Assembly: GCA_045648785.1 (NCBI GenBank)
Contig: JAZROP010000020.1
Coordinates: 1-64,000, forward strand
Reading direction: 5' to 3'
Length of the DNA stretch: 64,000 nt
Origin: RGIG7450 sp045648785
GTDB lineage: Bacteria > Bacillota > Clostridia > RUG12999
Shown: positions 43,116 to 50,967 of the stretch, piece after piece
Numbering within the stretch: the stretch's first letter is position 1
Layout: each line of letters starts with the position of its first letter
Notes under the pieces: generated by a model
The model's database searches: none
What the model saw: only the letters and a program-made list of their open reading frames with translations
What the model was told of the DNA's origin: nothing
Made by a program: the position numbers and the translations under genes

Positions 43116-43688
43116 GTGCAAAGCTTGAAAGAAAAAATTCTCAGCGATGGTAAGGTTAAACCGGGTAATGTTTTAAAAGTGGACAGCTTTTTAAATCATC
43201 AGATGGACATACATATGCTGGAGGAAATAGGAAAAGAATTCAAAAAGAGATTTTCTGATGTAAAAATCAATAAGATTCTTACTATTGAAGCATCAGGTAT
43301 TGCCATCGCGTGTATGGCGGCAAAGGCGTTTAATGTACCACTTGTTTTTGCAAAAAAAAATCAAACAAAAAATATTGCGGGAGAGGTTTATTCTTCGAGA
43401 GTTCAATCTTATACCCACGGCAGAATATATGATGTTATTGTATCAAAAGAGTTTCTGACGGCTGATGACAAAGTACTTGTTATAGATGATTTCCTTGCAA
43501 ACGGATGTGCTCTTGACGGACTAACTGACATTGTAAAACAGTCGGGAGCTACGTTAGAGGGTATAGGAATTGTAATAGAAAAGTACTTTCAGGGTGGCGG
43601 AGACAGAATCCGTAAGCAGGGAATAAGGGTAGAGTCCCTTGCAATGATTGAGTCCATGACCGATGATTCACTTACATTTGTTAAATAG
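43116..43688 (+). CDS. xpt: Xanthine phosphoribosyltransferase
   Basis: This salvage enzyme makes XMP from xanthine and PRPP. The 190-residue protein follows Xpt throughout: LKEKILSDGKVKPGNVLKVDSFLNHQMD, TIEASGIAIACMAAKAF, FAKKNQTKNI and the PRPP-binding VLVIDDFLANGCALDGL. The GTG start has TTGGAGGTA upstream. Unlike B. subtilis xpt, it is not preceded by a purine riboswitch. Confidence 0.95.
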   Translation: MQSLKEKILSDGKVKPGNVLKVDSFLNHQMDIHMLEEIGKEFKKRFSDVKINKILTIEASGIAIACMAAKAFNVPLVFAKKNQTKNIAGEVYSSRVQSYTHGRIYDVIVSKEFLTADDKVLVIDDFLANGCALDGLTDIVKQSGATLEGIGIVIEKYFQGGGDRIRKQGIRVESLAMIESMTDDSLTFVK

Positions 43689-43702
43689 AACGGAGGATTT
43701 TT

Positions 43703-43942
43703 TTGTACCCTATATATACATACCCTATACTTACAATATTTTTGCCGGTCTGTTTCAGATTAATAAATCGAAAATTAACGTGGTTAAGCATTATTTGTGC
43801 AGTGATAATTGAAATTATAATGTATTGGGACGAATTCTGCTACTATGAAGCGAGAGGACTCATGATATATCTTACATTGATTCAAGTGATTGTTATGAGT
43901 GTGATTTGCATTTTGCTTAATTTAATCAAAAAGAATAAATAG
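43703..43942 (+). CDS. Small three-segment membrane protein, function unknown
   Basis: This 79-residue protein has three hydrophobic segments (residues about 5-17, 26-42 and 54-75), a charged middle (YWDEFCYYEARG) and a Lys-rich tail. I recognise no family. It starts with TTG after CGGAGGA, 14 bases after xpt, and ends exactly at a terminator. This supports a real gene cotranscribed with xpt. Confidence 0.65.
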   Translation: MYPIYTYPILTIFLPVCFRLINRKLTWLSIICAVIIEIIMYWDEFCYYEARGLMIYLTLIQVIVMSVICILLNLIKKNK

Positions 43943-43969
43943 GCTTTTCCTTAAAGGAAAAGCTTTTTT
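43943..43969 (+). terminator. Rho-independent terminator of the xpt unit
   Basis: The stem GCTTTTCC / GGAAAAGC (43943-43950 with 43956-43963) has a short loop and a T run. Confidence 0.9.
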
Positions 43970-43993
43970 GTTAAACAAAATATTAAAAAACTA

Positions 43994-44022
43994 TTGACAA
44001 ATCATCCTACATTTGATATACT
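43994..44022 (+). promoter_or_regulatory. Promoter of ylxM-ffh-rpsP-khpA-rimM
   Basis: TTGACA (43994-43999) and TATACT (44017-44022) are 17 bases apart, 34 bases before ylxM. Confidence 0.85.
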
Positions 44023-44056
44023 ATGTAAAGTGATTTGCTTTACAGGTGATAAAAGT

Positions 44057-44383
44057 ATGGCGAAAGATTATCAAATTGGTTTACTGATAGACTTTTACGG
44101 AAGCCTTCTTTCGGACAGGCAGAGGGATATAATAAGCCTTTATTATGAAGAGGATTTGTCCTTATCTGAGATTGCTCAGGACGTGGGAATAACCCGTCAG
44201 GGAGTAAGAGATTGTGTGAAAAAAGCCGAGGCAATTCTTATAGAGGCAGAAGAAAAACTCGGACTTGCACAGAGATTTAAAGAGCTTTCGGAAAAAATGG
44301 ATATAATAAAAGATAAGCTTGCTGGAATGGAAGATGAAAAGCTTTCACCGGTAATTGAAATGATAGATAGCCTAGAGATTTGA
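44057..44383 (+). CDS. ylxM: YlxM-family SRP-associated protein
   Basis: This 108-residue helix-turn-helix protein has a sigma-factor-like core (LLSDRQRDIISLYYEEDLSLSEIAQDVGITRQGVRD, residues 18-52). A helical tail follows. It precedes ffh as in most Firmicutes and is thought to modulate the signal recognition particle. ATG at 44057 follows AGGTGA; the longer frame begins inside the promoter. Confidence 0.92.
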   Translation: MAKDYQIGLLIDFYGSLLSDRQRDIISLYYEEDLSLSEIAQDVGITRQGVRDCVKKAEAILIEAEEKLGLAQRFKELSEKMDIIKDKLAGMEDEKLSPVIEMIDSLEI

Positions 44384-44394
44384 GGTGAGATGAC

Positions 44395-45738
44395 ATGGCA
44401 TTTGATAGCTTGATGGAGAGACTTCAGGATACCTTCAGAAAAATGAAAAATCACGGCAAGGTAACTGAGCTTGATGTTAAAAATGCCATGAGGGAAATTC
44501 GTCTTGCCCTTCTTGAAGCCGATGTAAACTATAAAGTAGTAAAAGATTTTATTGCAAAAACATCTGAGCGTGCAGTCGGAGCGGAAATACTTCAAAGTTT
44601 GACGCCCGCTCAGCATATTATAAAAATTGTTAAAGAGGAACTTGTTGCTCTACTAGGTACAGAGGAAGCAAAAATCAACTTTTCCTCCAAACCGCCGACA
44701 GTTATAATGATGGTGGGATTACAGGGTGCAGGTAAAACTACGACTTCAGCAAAAATTGCATCACTTCTGAGAAAACAAAAATCAAAAAGACCTCTTCTGG
44801 TAGCCTGTGATGTGTATCGTCCGGCGGCTATTAAGCAACTTCAGGTTGTAGGTGCACAACTTGACATACCGGTATTTTCGGTTGAGGGAGAACAAAATCC
44901 CGTTACAATTGCTGAAAAAGCGCTTGAAAATGCAATCAGAAACGGCAATGACCTTGTTATTATAGATACTGCGGGACGACTTCATGTTAATGAGGAGCTC
45001 ATGCAGGAACTTGAAGATATAAAATCAGTTACAAATCCGGCTGAAATTCTGCTTGTTGTTGACTCCATGACAGGTCAGGACGCGGTAAATGTGGCAGAAT
45101 CTTTTAATGAGCAACTTGATATTACAGGCGTGGTTTTAACCAAGCTTGACGGTGATACCAGAGGCGGTGCGGCGATAAGTGTCCGCGCAGTTACAGGCAA
45201 ACCGGTTAAATTTGCCGGCATGGGTGAGAAACTTTCTGACCTTGAGGTGTTCTATCCTGAGAGGATGGCATCAAGAATTCTTGGTATGGGCGATGTACTC
45301 ACATTAATTGATAAGGCACAGGAAGCCTTTGACGAAAAGCAAGCTAAAGAGCTTGAAGCGAAGCTTATGAAAAATAAGTTTGACCTTGAGGATTTTCTGC
45401 AGCAGCTTCGTCAAATGAAAAATATGGGGCCGCTTTCACAAATTGTCGGTATGATACCGGGCATAGATTCAAAAGCTCTTAAAAATGCAAATATTGATGA
45501 TAATCAGATGAATCGGACGGAGGCAATAATCCTTTCGATGACCCCAGCTGAAAGACATAATCCGTCAATAATTAATGCAAGCCGTAAACAGCGTATTGCA
45601 AATGGTTGTGGTATGAGAGTGCAGGAGGTAAATGCACTTTTAAAGCAATTTGATGCAATGCAAAAAATGATAAAGCAGTTTACGGGCAATAAAAATATGA
45701 AAAGACAAATGAAAAAAATGGGTAAGTTCCCGTTTTAA
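44395..45738 (+). CDS. ffh: Signal recognition particle protein Ffh
   Basis: This GTPase binds signal sequences and SRP RNA for co-translational targeting. The 447-residue protein has the N domain, the G domain with GLQGAGKTTTSAKIA, DTAGRLHVNEEL and TKLDGDTRGGAA, and the Met-rich M domain (MKNMGPLSQIVGMIPG, GCGMRVQEVNALLKQF, MQKMIKQ) ending KKMGKFPF. AGGTGAGA precedes the ATG. Confidence 0.97.
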   Translation: MAFDSLMERLQDTFRKMKNHGKVTELDVKNAMREIRLALLEADVNYKVVKDFIAKTSERAVGAEILQSLTPAQHIIKIVKEELVALLGTEEAKINFSSKPPTVIMMVGLQGAGKTTTSAKIASLLRKQKSKRPLLVACDVYRPAAIKQLQVVGAQLDIPVFSVEGEQNPVTIAEKALENAIRNGNDLVIIDTAGRLHVNEELMQELEDIKSVTNPAEILLVVDSMTGQDAVNVAESFNEQLDITGVVLTKLDGDTRGGAAISVRAVTGKPVKFAGMGEKLSDLEVFYPERMASRILGMGDVLTLIDKAQEAFDEKQAKELEAKLMKNKFDLEDFLQQLRQMKNMGPLSQIVGMIPGIDSKALKNANIDDNQMNRTEAIILSMTPAERHNPSIINASRKQRIANGCGMRVQEVNALLKQFDAMQKMIKQFTGNKNMKRQMKKMGKFPF

Positions 45739-45767
45739 TATTAAATATTTTATGGAGGTGAATATAA

Positions 45768-46013
45768 ATGGCAGTTAAAATTCGTCTGCGCAGAATGGGC
45801 GCAAAGAAAAGTCCTTATTACAGAATTGTGGTAGCTGATTCAAGATACCCCAGAAACGGTCGTTTTATTGAGGAGATTGGAACATATAATCCTCTCACAG
45901 AGCCTGCAACTGTAACAGTTGACGCTGAAGCAGCTAAAAAATGGATTGCTAACGGTGCTCAGCCTACAGATACTGTTAAAGCTCTTTTCAAGAAAAACGG
46001 TATTGAAAAATAA
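45768..46013 (+). CDS. rpsP: 30S ribosomal protein S16
   Basis: This 81-residue protein has the standard start AVKIRLRRMGAKKSPYYRIVVADSR and YNPLTEP. ATGGAGGTG lies before the ATG. It occupies its usual place between ffh and khpA. Confidence 0.97.
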   Translation: MAVKIRLRRMGAKKSPYYRIVVADSRYPRNGRFIEEIGTYNPLTEPATVTVDAEAAKKWIANGAQPTDTVKALFKKNGIEK

Positions 46014-46031
46014 TTCGCTTTGGAGAAAGTT

Positions 46032-46262
46032 ATGAAAGAATTATTAGAAAACATAGCGCAATCGCTTGTTGACAATCCGGACGGCGTTGTTGTTGACGAA
46101 ACTGTTAATGATAACGGCACTCTGCTTGAACTGAAGGTTGACCCGTCAGATATGGGTAAAATCATTGGTAAACAGGGCAGAATTGCAAAAGCCATCAGAA
46201 CTGTTGTCAAAGCAGTTGCAAGCAAAGAGGACAAAAAAGTCAGAGTTGATATTATAGACTGA
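46032..46262 (+). CDS. khpA: KH-domain RNA-binding protein KhpA
   Basis: This 76-residue protein has a single KH domain with the GxxG loop in GKIIGKQGRIAKAIRTV. It binds RNA together with KhpB/Jag and affects cell division and length in other Firmicutes. ATG at 46032 follows GGAGAAAG; a TTG 12 bases upstream is less likely. Confidence 0.95.
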   Translation: MKELLENIAQSLVDNPDGVVVDETVNDNGTLLELKVDPSDMGKIIGKQGRIAKAIRTVVKAVASKEDKKVRVDIID

Positions 46263-46266
46263 TTTT

Positions 46267-46292
46267 ATCGCCGGGTATTTATACTCGGCGAT
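46267..46292 (+). other. Hairpin between khpA and rimM
   Basis: The stem ATCGCCG / CGGCGAT (46267-46273 with 46286-46292) continues inward as GTAT/ATAC with one G-T pair. No T run follows, so it is not an intrinsic terminator and may process or stabilise the mRNA. Confidence 0.6.
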
Positions 46293-46310
46293 ACTCTTAG
46301 GGAGAAAAAT

Positions 46311-46799
46311 ATGAAAAAAATTAATATAGGTAAAGTTGTAACAACTCACGGTGTCCGTGGCGATATAAAGGTTTATCCTCACACGAATGTAGAAGGAATG
46401 TTCGGAAAACTAAAAAAAATATATATAAGTGATGAGGAATATAAAATTTCTTCGGTGAAGTATGTAAAAGGTTGCCCCGTACTTAACATTGATGGTTTAA
46501 ATACTGTTGAGGAGGCACAAAAACTTATTGGAAAACAGGTACTTGCAGATGAAAACAATTTACCGAAGCTTGAGGAGAACAGCTTTTATTTAAAGGATAT
46601 AATTGGCTGCACTGCCATAGATGAGCAGGGAACAGAAATCGGGGCTATCACAGATGTGATTTTTACCGGTGCAAATGATGTTTATCAGATAACAACAGCA
46701 GAAAAAAGAGATATTCTTGTTCCAGCAGTTAAAGAATTTATTCGCAGTGTAAATATTAAAGATAAAAAAATAACGGTGAAATTAATAGAAGGGATGTAA
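46311..46799 (+). CDS. rimM: Ribosome maturation factor RimM
   Basis: RimM binds S19 and assists 30S head assembly. The 162-residue protein has the N-terminal barrel (IGKVVTTHGVRGDIKVYP) and the PRC-like C-terminal domain (FYLKDIIGCTAID, DVYQITTAEKRDILVPAV). AGGGAGA precedes the ATG. Many bacteria continue with trmD and rplS; here a terminator overlaps the stop and the operon ends. Confidence 0.95.
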   Translation: MKKINIGKVVTTHGVRGDIKVYPHTNVEGMFGKLKKIYISDEEYKISSVKYVKGCPVLNIDGLNTVEEAQKLIGKQVLADENNLPKLEENSFYLKDIIGCTAIDEQGTEIGAITDVIFTGANDVYQITTAEKRDILVPAVKEFIRSVNIKDKKITVKLIEGM

Positions 46800-46822
46800 C
46801 TATGTTACATCCCTTAGTTTTT
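46791..46822 (+). terminator. Terminator directly at the end of rimM
   Basis: The perfect stem GGGATGTAAC / GTTACATCCC (46791-46800 with 46804-46813) overlaps the rimM stop codon and is followed by a T-rich stretch interrupted by AG. Confidence 0.8.
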
Positions 46823-46828
46823 AAATAA

Positions 46829-48658
46829 CTATATTGCGAGTCCCGAACGGAACTGGCTATTATAAAGATTGGCATAAAAGCCGTCTTTTGCAATAAGCTC
46901 ATCATGACTGCCACGCTCCACAATTTCGCCTTTATCTATTACCAGGATAATATCGGCGTTGCGAATGGTACTGAGACGATGAGCGATGACAAAGTTTGTT
47001 CTGCCCTCCATCAAAGTAGTAAGAGCTTGCTGAATTTTAAGCTCTGTTCGTGTATCAATTGACGAAGTTGCTTCGTCAAGAATTAATACGGGTGGTTTTG
47101 CAAGCATTGCCCGGGCAATTGCCAAAAGCTGACGTTGTCCCTGTGACAAATCCTGACCATTATCTGCAAGAATTGTTTCATATCCGTTTTCAAGCTGTGA
47201 GATAAATGAATGTGCTCCGGCTTTTTTTGCGGCATCAACCACTTCCTCATCGGTGGCGGACGGTCTGCCGTATTTTATATTGTCCATAACACTTTCGGAA
47301 AACAAATATGTGTCCTGAAGAACCATGCCTATTGAGTTTCTGAGACTGTCGCGAGTTAGGTCATAAATATTTTTACCATCTATTGTGATGGTACCGCTGT
47401 CAATGTCATAAAATCTGCTGAGCAAACTTATGATTGTTGTTTTGCCTGCACCGGTTGGTCCTACAATAGCAATGGTCTGTCCCGGTGAAGCATCAAAAGT
47501 GGCATTTTTCAGAACCGGTTTACCGGAGGTATAGGAGAAGGTAACATCTTTAAGGGATATGTTGCCCTCTGGAGCATTAAGCGATATTGCGTTTTCAGAA
47601 TCTGTTTCCTGAGCCTCATCAATTACTTCAAACACGCGCTCCGCACCGGCAAGTGCCGATTGCATGGTGTTTAAGAGATTTGCAATTTCGTTTATGGGGC
47701 GGGAGAAGTTTTTTGTATAAAGCAGGAAAGAGAAAATTATTCCAGTAGTTATATCCGAACCTGAAAGAATCATATATCCGCCAACAACCGCAACTATCAA
47801 ATAGGTTATGTTATTGATAAGATTCATAACAGGACCCATAACACCAGACAAAGATTGTGCAACCTGACCGCTTAACCTAAGGCGCTTGTTTATGCCACTA
47901 AAATGTTTTTTGACATACTCCTCCTGACGGAACAGGATAACGGCTTTTTGACCGGAAACCATTTCTTCTACATAACCATTTATTTCGCCGAGCTCTTTTT
48001 GCTGCTTGCGGAAGTATTTTGAGGTAAACCTCATAATGCTTCGTGTAACTATAAGCATAACAGGAACAGTTACGAGTGAGACAAGAGTTAATGATGGGCT
48101 GAGAATAAGCATTGCAATAAGAGTACCTACAATATTAATTACGCCGGATAAAAGTTGTGCAACACTTTGTGAAAGGGTCTGATTAATGTTGTCAACATCA
48201 TTGGTCAGACGGCTCATTATGTCACCGCTTGATGTATTGTCAAAATATTTCAGCGGAAGCTTCTGCAAAACAGCAAATAAATCCCGACGCAGGGTTGCAG
48301 AAGTGTTTTGCGACACCTTTATCATATTTGAATGAATAAAATAAGTGCTGAGTGCCGACAAAAGATGCATTGACAGGATAAGGATACACAGTTTGCCGAG
48401 AGATGTAAGGTCAAAAAAGGCGATACATTCATCAATTGCAATGCCGTTGAGTCTTGTTGTGAGAATACTTATAATTGAAACAATGGCAGACAGAATAAAA
48501 GTTGCCAAAATGTGTAATTTATAAGATTTCATATAGCTGACAAGACGCTTTAATGTGCCTTTGGCATTTTTAAGTTTAACCTTTTCGCGGGGCATTCCCG
48601 GACCGCCGGGTCGTCCACCCGGTCTGCCGCCGGGCATTGGTCCTCTCATATTACCCAT
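46829..48658 (-). CDS. ABC exporter half-transporter, subunit with intact catalytic site
   Basis: This 609-residue protein has six membrane helices and a nucleotide-binding domain of the multidrug/lipid exporter family. Walker A is GPTGAGKTTI, the signature is the divergent LSQGQ, and Walker B is LILDEATSSIDTRTE with the catalytic Glu; the H loop is FVIAHRLST. The N terminus is a Gly/Pro/Arg-rich tail (residues 4-22). It overlaps the partner gene by 8 bases. With the partner it forms a heterodimer in which one ATP site is degenerate. MarR-type control and the gene pair suggest drug or lipid export. Confidence 0.92.
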   Translation of the reverse strand: MGNMRGPMPGGRPGGRPGGPGMPREKVKLKNAKGTLKRLVSYMKSYKLHILATFILSAIVSIISILTTRLNGIAIDECIAFFDLTSLGKLCILILSMHLLSALSTYFIHSNMIKVSQNTSATLRRDLFAVLQKLPLKYFDNTSSGDIMSRLTNDVDNINQTLSQSVAQLLSGVINIVGTLIAMLILSPSLTLVSLVTVPVMLIVTRSIMRFTSKYFRKQQKELGEINGYVEEMVSGQKAVILFRQEEYVKKHFSGINKRLRLSGQVAQSLSGVMGPVMNLINNITYLIVAVVGGYMILSGSDITTGIIFSFLLYTKNFSRPINEIANLLNTMQSALAGAERVFEVIDEAQETDSENAISLNAPEGNISLKDVTFSYTSGKPVLKNATFDASPGQTIAIVGPTGAGKTTIISLLSRFYDIDSGTITIDGKNIYDLTRDSLRNSIGMVLQDTYLFSESVMDNIKYGRPSATDEEVVDAAKKAGAHSFISQLENGYETILADNGQDLSQGQRQLLAIARAMLAKPPVLILDEATSSIDTRTELKIQQALTTLMEGRTNFVIAHRLSTIRNADIILVIDKGEIVERGSHDELIAKDGFYANLYNSQFRSGLAI

Positions 48659-50378
48659 TAGCTACCGCCTCCTCTCCAAGCTGAGAAACTACAATGCTTC
48701 TGTAAATTTCATTTGATTTTAAAAGCTCCAAGTGTGTTCCAATACCGGAAATTTTTCCGTCATCCAGAACAATTATTTTGTCGCAATACATTACGCCGGA
48801 AATTCTCTGTGCGATAATAAATGTAGTGCAGTCTGTTATGTTTTCTTTAAGTGCAGTCTGCAATCTTGCTTCTGTTGCCATGTCGAGCGCACTTGAAGCA
48901 TCGTCAAGAATAAGGATTTTTGGGGTTCGTACAAGTGAACGGGCTATTGAAAGTCGTTGCTTTTGTCCGCCCGAAAAATTCTTGCCGCGCTGTTCAACAG
49001 GGGATAAAATTCCGTCAGGAAGAGCGTTAACAAATTCCGACGCTTGTGCAATATCAAGAGCAGTGTGAAAATCTTCGTCTGAGGCACTTTGTTTGCCCTG
49101 GAGCAGATTTTCTTTTATAGTTCCTGAAAAGAGAATACTTTCCTGTAAGACAACGCTTGTATTATCACGCAGAGCATCAGTTTTGAGATTGCGCACATCT
49201 CTGCCGCCGATAAGTATTTCTCCGCGGGAAACATCATAAAGACGGGGGATAAGCATAGCAAGAGTACTCTTGCCCGAACCGGTTGAACCAATTATACCAA
49301 CTGTTTCCCCGGCTTTTATTTTAAAAGAAATATCCTCAAGAACCCATTGTCCTGAATTGTGATATCTGAAATATACATTTTTAAATTCAACATCGTGATT
49401 GCCAAAATCTAAAGCGTTAGATGAATCGATAATAGAGGGAGAGGTTTCAAAAACCTCGTTGATGCGGTCTGCTGAAACCTTTGCACGGGAGAAGTTTATA
49501 AACAACATAACAGACATGGTAAGAGAAAACATTATCTGAGTAAGATAATTTATAAACGCCATAATTTCACCCGTCTGTATGTCACCGACGGTGAACATTC
49601 TGCCGCCAAACCATAAAACAGCAACAACGGAAAATTGCATGATGATATTTACTATAGGCCACATTAGAATGGTTATCATCTGCGATTTTATACTTATGGA
49701 TTTGAGGTTTTCGTTGGCATTTTTGAAGCGGTTTGTTTCCTGGTGGTGTCCCACAAATGCTTTAACAACCTTTACGCCCAAAAGATTTTCGCGCATTACA
49801 GTGTTAACCCTGTCTATACTTTTCTGCAAAACGGAAAAAAGAGGGAAAGAACGGGAAATAACAAAGAAAACGGTTACAACAATCATCGGCACCATAAAAA
49901 TAAAAAGTGTAGAAAGCCGCGGACTTAGCCTTATTGCCATAATAACACCGCCTACAAACAAAAGAGGTGAGCGCACCATTATGCGGAGTGACATGAGTAC
50001 CATATGCTGCATCTGTGTAACATCGTTGGTCACTCTTGTAATAAGCGATGATGTTTTGAGTTTATCTATTTCCGCAAAGGAAAATTTTTGTATTTTTGCA
50101 AAAAGACTTGCTCTTAGCTCGGCAGCAAACCTTGTTGAAGCAATGGAAGAAAAAACGGTACATAAAATTCCTCCAATCATACCAAAGAATGAATAGAGGA
50201 GCATTTTTCCGCCAGTGGATAAAACATAGTTTAAATCGCCATTTGCAATTCCAACATCTATAATATCTGCCATAAGTGTAGGTTGCTGAAGATCCATTGT
50301 TGCCTCAAGCATCATACAAAGTGGTGCAAGAAGTGCAAAGATCCAACATTTTTTTAAATATTTAAGTAGCTTTATCAA
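48651..50378 (-). CDS. ABC exporter half-transporter, subunit with degenerate Walker B
   Basis: This 575-residue partner of the downstream exporter has six membrane helices, Walker A GSTGSGKSTL, signature FSGGQKQR and Walker B LILDDASSALD. An Asp replaces the catalytic Glu, as in one subunit of heterodimeric exporters such as TM287/288 and BmrCD. Its Asp site would pair with the partner's LSQGQ, giving one degenerate and one active site. The start is TTG at 50378, with a GGGGGG run upstream, 1 base after the marR stop. Confidence 0.92.
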   Translation of the reverse strand: MIKLLKYLKKCWIFALLAPLCMMLEATMDLQQPTLMADIIDVGIANGDLNYVLSTGGKMLLYSFFGMIGGILCTVFSSIASTRFAAELRASLFAKIQKFSFAEIDKLKTSSLITRVTNDVTQMQHMVLMSLRIMVRSPLLFVGGVIMAIRLSPRLSTLFIFMVPMIVVTVFFVISRSFPLFSVLQKSIDRVNTVMRENLLGVKVVKAFVGHHQETNRFKNANENLKSISIKSQMITILMWPIVNIIMQFSVVAVLWFGGRMFTVGDIQTGEIMAFINYLTQIMFSLTMSVMLFINFSRAKVSADRINEVFETSPSIIDSSNALDFGNHDVEFKNVYFRYHNSGQWVLEDISFKIKAGETVGIIGSTGSGKSTLAMLIPRLYDVSRGEILIGGRDVRNLKTDALRDNTSVVLQESILFSGTIKENLLQGKQSASDEDFHTALDIAQASEFVNALPDGILSPVEQRGKNFSGGQKQRLSIARSLVRTPKILILDDASSALDMATEARLQTALKENITDCTTFIIAQRISGVMYCDKIIVLDDGKISGIGTHLELLKSNEIYRSIVVSQLGEEAVANG

Positions 50379-50379
50379 T

Positions 50380-50820
50380 TTATATTTCCCCCCTTATAAT
50401 ATCAATATCGTCTGAAATATGTTCTAGACATTTAATAAAATTTTCTTTTTCTTCAGGCGGGAGCTTTGATAAAAGAAAATCTATGCGGCAAACTGTTGCC
50501 CCATGAATTTTCATAGCAGCTTCTTTACCTTTATCAGTTGTTTCAAGGTAAATAATGCGCCTGTCTGTGTTGCATCGCTTACGCTCTATAAGCCCAAGTT
50601 CTTCAAGTCCGTCGGCAACCTGAGTAAAGGAGCCTTTTGCCAGTGCAAATTTTTCGCTGACATGGTTCATGGGTACGGGACCTTCAAAGGCGATGTACAT
50701 AAGTACACCTCTTTGAGTTTTTCCCAGTTCATACTCAAGCTCAACATCAACACCGGAAAAAATAAGCTTTCTGAAAGCTTGAATTTTACGGAGCAGAACA
50801 AGAATCTGATTATCTCTCAT
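50380..50820 (-). CDS. MarR-family transcriptional regulator
   Basis: This 146-residue winged-helix repressor has the core LGKTQRGVLMYIAFEGPVPMNHVSEKFALAKGSFTQVADGLEELGLIERKRCNTDRRIIYLETT (residues about 36-100), described here as the MarR recognition helix and wing. The start at 50820 follows AGGTG. It leads the ABC exporter operon and probably controls it through the inverted repeat next to its promoter. Confidence 0.9.
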   Translation of the reverse strand: MRDNQILVLLRKIQAFRKLIFSGVDVELEYELGKTQRGVLMYIAFEGPVPMNHVSEKFALAKGSFTQVADGLEELGLIERKRCNTDRRIIYLETTDKGKEAAMKIHGATVCRIDFLLSKLPPEEKENFIKCLEHISDDIDIIRGEI

Positions 50821-50837
50821 ATTACACCTCATATAAA

Positions 50838-50853
50838 AGTTCGTTTGCTAACT
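50838..50853 (-). promoter_or_regulatory. Probable MarR operator
   Basis: The inverted repeat AGTTCGTTTGCTAACT (plus strand) has arms AGTT and AACT with partial inner symmetry. It lies directly downstream of the -10 of the marR promoter, where a repressor would block initiation. Confidence 0.6.
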
Positions 50854-50882
50854 ATTATAAACCGAATTATATTGCGTGTCAA
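50854..50882 (-). promoter_or_regulatory. Consensus promoter of the marR-ABC operon
   Basis: On the minus strand TTGACA (50877-50882) and TATAAT (50854-50859) are 17 bases apart, an exact consensus. Confidence 0.9.
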
Positions 50883-50899
50883 CAGATTTCACAAAATAT

Positions 50900-50928
50900 T
50901 CATAAAAAAAGTGTGCGGGACATAGACT
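50900..50928 (+). promoter_or_regulatory. Possible sigma-E promoter of spoIVA
   Basis: TCATAAA (50900-50906) and CATAGACT (50921-50928) are 14 bases apart, resembling the sigma-E elements KMATATT and CATACAHT. It lies 40 bases before spoIVA, a known mother-cell sigma-E gene in Bacillus. The -35 match is only partial. Confidence 0.4.
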
Positions 50929-50967
50929 TTACAAAGTACAAGTTTACAGGGGGAAGGGATGGAGTAA

